NCBI GenBank assembly: GCA_029565685.1
Contig: JAKQNR010000020.1
Span: 1 to 64,000, forward strand
Length of the DNA stretch: 64,000 bases
DNA from: a bacterium
GTDB lineage: Bacteria; Zhuqueibacterota; Zhuqueibacteria; Residuimicrobiales; Residuimicrobiaceae
Direction: 5' to 3'
In this document: piece by piece, positions 60,533-64,000 of the stretch
Position numbering within the stretch: position 1 is the stretch's first letter
Layout: every line of letters begins with the position of its first letter
The notes under the pieces: generated by a model
The model's input: only the letters and a program-made list of their open reading frames with translations
Told to the model about the DNA's origin: nothing
The model's database searches: none
Position numbers and translations under genes: made by a program

Positions 60533-61391
60533 AAGGCAAATCGTCCGCTCCAGCTACCGTCTGCTGGGAGGGTTGATTCTGGTCTATCTGTTGACCCGTA
60601 TCGATTTTCAGGTGCTCTGGGATCACTTGCGCCGGGTGCGCTTGTGGCCGTTGCTGCTTTCTGCGCTTTTGGTGGCGCCCATGACCCTGGGCAAAGCCTA
60701 TCGCTGGCGCATCTTTCTCCAGGATTACGGCATCGACCTGTCGCTTTTGCAAACGCTGCTGATCTATTTCAAAGGATACAGCCTTGGAACCGTTACGCCG
60801 GGGCAGATCGGCGAACTGGTCAAGATCTATGAAGTGCAGCGCTTACTGCCCGAGGCAAAACGCGATCAGGTGTTCTGGACCATCGTCAACGATCGAGTGT
60901 ATGACCTAACGGTGTTGTGGCTCTTTTGTCTGCCGGCATTTTTTTTCGGCCGGATGCCGTTGCGGCTTCCGTTCTGGCTGCTCCTCGCCCTGTCCGGCCT
61001 GTCGATCGCCCTGGCCTACTGTCCCAATCTGCCGTTTCGCTTCATGCGCCAACGCCGGCCCGTGCAAATGAACCGGCGCTACGGTCTGAATCTGGCGCTG
61101 TCCATCGCTGTGACCCTCGTGATCCTGGTGCGGAGCGTTCTGGTCTTTCAAGCCGTGCGCGTGCCGGTTTCCATGTGGGAGGTGGCTCTCTTTCAACCGC
61201 TGGTGAACGTGGTATCCTTGCTGCCGATCTCCATCTCCGGCTTTGGAACCCGCGAAGCTGTGCTGATCTACTTTTTTGCGCCCTTTGGAGTCGCGGCGGA
61301 GCAGATGATGGCGGTGGGACTTTTAATGGGATTGCTCTTTTTCATTCTCAACGGCCTCATCGGCAGTGTGCTGATCGCGTTGAAACGTTAA
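60519..61391 (+). CDS. AglD/LPG-synthase-like membrane protein (UPF0104 type)
   Basis: 290 residues, about eight membrane segments. Opens RSSYRLLGGLILVYLLTRID, then QTLLIYFKGYSLGTVTPGQI-like sequence with the family's G-x-L-x-P-G-x-x-G core (SLGTVTPGQIGELVKIYEVQ), and ISISGFGTREAVLIYFFAPF near the end. These match lysylphosphatidylglycerol synthase transmembrane/AglD proteins, often found beside a GT2 of dolichol-phosphate type. A role in flipping or assisting the lipid-linked sugar is inferred. Overlaps the GT2 gene by 14 bases, so cotranslated. Confidence 0.9.
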   Translation: MTVTRRQIVRSSYRLLGGLILVYLLTRIDFQVLWDHLRRVRLWPLLLSALLVAPMTLGKAYRWRIFLQDYGIDLSLLQTLLIYFKGYSLGTVTPGQIGELVKIYEVQRLLPEAKRDQVFWTIVNDRVYDLTVLWLFCLPAFFFGRMPLRLPFWLLLALSGLSIALAYCPNLPFRFMRQRRPVQMNRRYGLNLALSIAVTLVILVRSVLVFQAVRVPVSMWEVALFQPLVNVVSLLPISISGFGTREAVLIYFFAPFGVAAEQMMAVGLLMGLLFFILNGLIGSVLIALKR

Positions 61392-61410
61392 CAGGATGCA
61401 GGGAGAGCGT

Positions 61411-63021
61411 ATGCTGCGCGTTGCTGCTGTAAAATCTTATCTGTCATGGTTGTTGCTCGGCCTGTTGCTGACCATCGCTTTTATCATTCGAGCGGGCGGC
61501 GCTACTTTCGGTTTTCCGTTGTTGACCCATCCTGACGAATTCTATGTGTTTGACGCGGCCCATCGCATGATCGAAACCGGAGATCCGGATCCGCACTTTT
61601 TCAATTATCCGTCCCTCTATTTGTACCTGCAGGCGGCGGTGCAGTACAGCTGCTATCTGCTGGTCAAATGGCAGGAGGGGGTGCGCACTTTCAGCGATTG
61701 TTCCGTCACGCGGCTTTACTACGCCGGCCGTCTGTTCACCGTGCTGCTCGCGACGCTCAGCGTGCTGCTGACGTTTCACATCGCGAAAAAGATGATGAAC
61801 CGCTGGTCGGGGCTGCTGGCGGCGGCGATTCTGACCTTTACCTCGCTGCACATTGTCAACTCGTATTATATCACCGTGGACCTACCCATGGGAGCAGCCG
61901 TGCTCCTAGCCATCGCCTGTTCCATCCGGCTGTATCAAAAAGGGCCCACGACCAGCCTCTATCTGCTCAACGGGCTGGTCATCGGTCTTGCCATCGGCGT
62001 GAAATACACCGCGCTCTGGAGCAGCGGCGGCCTCCTGCTCGCCCATTATTGGCTGTACCGTGAGGGCAAAACTTCGCTGATTTCAAAGCAGCTGATTTGG
62101 GGACTGCTGTTCATTCCGCTGGGTTTTTTTATCACCACTCCCTATGCGTTGATCAAACCCCTGGCGCTGCTTAAAGCCCTTCATTATGAATCGGCTCACT
62201 ACCGCTCCGGTCATCAGGGCATGGAGAGTCCGGTGAGTTACGGGTACTATTGGATGAAATTGCGCTCGACTTTCGGCACCTGGCCGTTGCTGCTGTCTTT
62301 GGCCGGTCTGGTCTTGATGAAAGGTAAAAAAGAGCTCGGTTCCCTGGCGGCGGTTTTCCCGCTTGTCTATTTCTTTTTTATGGGCTCCTACCGGGTGCGT
62401 TTCGAGCGCAACATGGTGGCGGTTTTGCCCTTTCTGGCCATCAGTGCGGCTTTTGCGCTCTATAGCCTCTACCGTTATGCCAAAACCCAAGGCGCCGGTT
62501 CCATCGTTCGGCTGGTGTTGTACGTCGGCGTCGTCATCGCGTCGGCTGGAGTGGCGGCCACCTCATGGCAGCAGTACCGTCAAGCGGCGGAGACCATTCG
62601 CCTCGCTAATCTGCCGGATACGCGCCTCGAAGCCGGCCAATGGATTAAAACCCATATTCCCAACTGCGCTCGTATCGGGCGGGAGCATTATACGCCGGAG
62701 ACCGCTGCGTCGCATCCCCTGACCACCTACCTGGGGATCTGCGGACTGCTCAAAGCCGATATTCAAAGCTTGGATTATATCATCACCAGCAGCGGTGATT
62801 ACGGCAGGTTCTTCAAACGCGATGGTCAATATCCGCAGGAGGCCTCCTTTTATCAGGCCTTTTTCAACCAGCACACACTGGTAAAAGAGTTTGTGCCGGA
62901 TCAGCAGAACACCTCCGGACCGACCATCCGCATCTATCAGACCGTTTGGGCGAATCCCGAATGTCTGCATGCCGGCCGGAGCGTCGAGGGACGCCTCGAG
63001 GGGACCGGCGCCCCTCAGTGA
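61411..63021 (+). CDS. GT-C (GT39-like) membrane glycosyltransferase
   Basis: 536 residues; ATG 61411 with gggag upstream is preferred over ATG 61396. A short cytosolic start and about eleven membrane segments. The early loop PLLTHPDEFYVFDAAHRMIE, with the D-E pair, and HFFNYPSLYLYLQAAVQY are typical of PMT/GT39 proteins; the C-terminal 130 residues form an outside soluble domain (LPDTRLEAGQWIKTHIPNCA). Third GT-C gene of the cluster. The stop lies 19 bases from the convergent last gene and no terminator is visible there. Confidence 0.9.
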   Translation: MLRVAAVKSYLSWLLLGLLLTIAFIIRAGGATFGFPLLTHPDEFYVFDAAHRMIETGDPDPHFFNYPSLYLYLQAAVQYSCYLLVKWQEGVRTFSDCSVTRLYYAGRLFTVLLATLSVLLTFHIAKKMMNRWSGLLAAAILTFTSLHIVNSYYITVDLPMGAAVLLAIACSIRLYQKGPTTSLYLLNGLVIGLAIGVKYTALWSSGGLLLAHYWLYREGKTSLISKQLIWGLLFIPLGFFITTPYALIKPLALLKALHYESAHYRSGHQGMESPVSYGYYWMKLRSTFGTWPLLLSLAGLVLMKGKKELGSLAAVFPLVYFFFMGSYRVRFERNMVAVLPFLAISAAFALYSLYRYAKTQGAGSIVRLVLYVGVVIASAGVAATSWQQYRQAAETIRLANLPDTRLEAGQWIKTHIPNCARIGREHYTPETAASHPLTTYLGICGLLKADIQSLDYIITSSGDYGRFFKRDGQYPQEASFYQAFFNQHTLVKEFVPDQQNTSGPTIRIYQTVWANPECLHAGRSVEGRLEGTGAPQ

Positions 63022-63040
63022 AAGGAGTTCCGGCCGCCCC

Positions 63041-64000
63041 TCAATTGATTCTAAACGACTGGGAGTCGAAGCATTTGGGCACGATCTCCCACCTGCAGAT
63101 ACGCCGCCAATCGTTGATTATGATGTTCGGCGCGTTGGGATCTGTCTGCTGATCGGTGCCGTCGCTGCGGTCGTCGTCTGATACTTTTCTGTCTCTGCTG
63201 ACAATATCCACTTTCAACACGCATTCAATCGACTGAACGCCCTCTTTGAATTTGCTTAAAATTTCACTCAGCACAATCTCGGAATGAATGTGCGGATCAA
63301 AAGTCTCCTTTTGCCCGTGGTCATTGGTAAATTTGTATCTGGTGAATTTATCGCTGACCCCGCCGGTCAGCAGATGAGTCATTGCATACGTGGCCGGTCC
63401 TCCCACGCCGTTAATGACGATGATATAGTGGTCGTTTTCTTTTAATTCCTTCTGTTTCACTTCGCTTTCATTCTGAAAGGTGTTGCGCAAGATCAGCAGA
63501 TTGGCATAAACTGAAAAAATCGGCAGATCCTTTTGCAGTTTTTGATTGAAATAACTAGGTATTTTCCGGTAAAATTTATCGTCATCGCGATTGGAAAATT
63601 TAAATCCCGTCCGCAGCCAATCTGCCTTGTCGTTGTCAGCGGAGGTCGGCATTTCCGGCACTTCCTCTTTATAGAAAACGCGCGGATAGACTTTGCTCGG
63701 TTCGATGCCCGGCTGGCCGGCTCTGGCGGAGGCATCGCTGTGGCCGCTGAGCTGTTTTTCTTTGTAGACGATGAGCGGTGAGAGATCGGTTTGCAGTTTT
63801 TTATCGGTAAACAGATCCTCGCCTGCAACGCCGTAATACTGGCCTAATACAATTTCCGTCAATGGATTGACATCCGGGGAGGCGATGATAATGCAATTTT
63901 TGCCCCTGAGCATGTCTTTCAGGCTGCTTAAATACCGCTGTTTCTCAAAGGTGTTGTTCCGGTCATAGGCTCGTTCCGGTGGATAGATCGGAGGCTCGAT
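63041..64000 (-). CDS. Unrecognised protein, C-terminal part (continues past right edge)
   Basis: The frame is open from the right edge to TGA/TAA-type stop at 63041, 319 codons, so only the C-terminal part is here. Two hydrophobic strands are each followed by a small-residue loop: NCIIIASPDVNPLTEIVLGQ and HYIIVINGVGGPATYAMTHL, which suggests an alpha/beta sandwich with two nucleotide-binding-like loops. The middle is charged and the C-terminus (IINDWRRICRWEIVPKCF) is less so. No signal or membrane segment is seen in this part. I recognise no family. It points against the glycan cluster and is separated from it by 19 bases. Confidence 0.7.
   Translation of the reverse strand: MEPPIYPPERAYDRNNTFEKQRYLSSLKDMLRGKNCIIIASPDVNPLTEIVLGQYYGVAGEDLFTDKKLQTDLSPLIVYKEKQLSGHSDASARAGQPGIEPSKVYPRVFYKEEVPEMPTSADNDKADWLRTGFKFSNRDDDKFYRKIPSYFNQKLQKDLPIFSVYANLLILRNTFQNESEVKQKELKENDHYIIVINGVGGPATYAMTHLLTGGVSDKFTRYKFTNDHGQKETFDPHIHSEIVLSEILSKFKEGVQSIECVLKVDIVSRDRKVSDDDRSDGTDQQTDPNAPNIIINDWRRICRWEIVPKCFDSQSFRIN

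Overview
The window (about 55% GC by eye) looks like chromosomal DNA from an uncultured member of the FCB (Fibrobacteres-Chlorobi-Bacteroidetes) superphylum, of the candidate-KSB1 or Calditrichota kind. The signs are large secreted proteins with type IX secretion (T9SS)-like C-terminal sorting domains, PorV/PorQ-type outer-membrane barrels, an rseC-rnfBCDGEA cluster in Bacteroidetes-like gene order, a COX24/AURKAIP1-type mini-protein next to an HU-like gene, and Tat-exported Gfo/Idh and TIM-barrel proteins. This placement is inference; no 16S rRNA gene is present.

Region by region. 1-2673: a BNR/Asp-box repeat secreted protein on the minus strand whose sorting domain is cut by what looks like the end of an insertion sequence (IS66-like accessory ORF entering at the left edge). 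2700-4350: a decayed stretch with a small Lys-rich ORF and probable remnants of a carboxylesterase and an amidohydrolase. 4351-16253, minus strand: a large lipoprotein; a three-gene unit (NapC-like tetraheme cytochrome fused to a formylglycine-generating-enzyme-like domain, Gfo/Idh oxidoreductase, TIM-barrel epimerase); and a pair made of a DUF11-repeat T9SS-type cargo and a PorV-barrel/CARDB/double-OmpA protein. 16477-16550: tRNA-Val(CAC) with a near-consensus promoter and a strong terminator.

16726-26033, plus strand: a GT4 glycosyltransferase, then housekeeping genes (FmdB-type zinc ribbon, HU, COX24-like peptide, xseA, xseB, dxs, nadK, mutS). 26102-32820: a PorV/PorQ-like protein and a four-gene export set (two HlyD/MacA-type adaptors, a MacB-type permease, a TolC-type channel) without any ABC ATPase gene. 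33006-35093: a GxxExxY protein and, divergently, a non-pyrrolysine MttB-family methyltransferase. 35236-40847: rseC and the six genes of the Rnf ion-translocating ferredoxin:NAD oxidoreductase. 40907-44867: a PAP2 phosphatase, an acyl-CoA synthetase and a PfkB sugar kinase.

44921-52178, minus strand after a shared terminator: a five-PKD T9SS-type protein, a GH36 alpha-galactosidase-like enzyme, a DUF4332 helix-hairpin-helix protein, a Gly-rich membrane protein and an acyl-ACP thioesterase. 52449-63021, plus strand: a surface-glycan cluster with three GT-C (GT39-like) membrane glycosyltransferases, an O-antigen ligase/polymerase-like protein, a GHL15-like/golvesin secreted protein, a DPM1-like GT2 and an AglD/LPG-synthase-like membrane protein. 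They plausibly act together: the GT2 charges a polyprenyl phosphate with sugar, the GT-C enzymes transfer it outside the membrane, and the Wzy-like protein polymerises or ligates. 63041 to the right edge: an unrecognised protein on the minus strand.

I found no CRISPR array, no rRNA, no prophage and no clear defence island. The most unusual items are composite proteins: the cytochrome-FGE fusion, the PorV-CARDB-OmpA-OmpA protein beside its likely cargo, and a GT-C enzyme with a large beta-rich insert.
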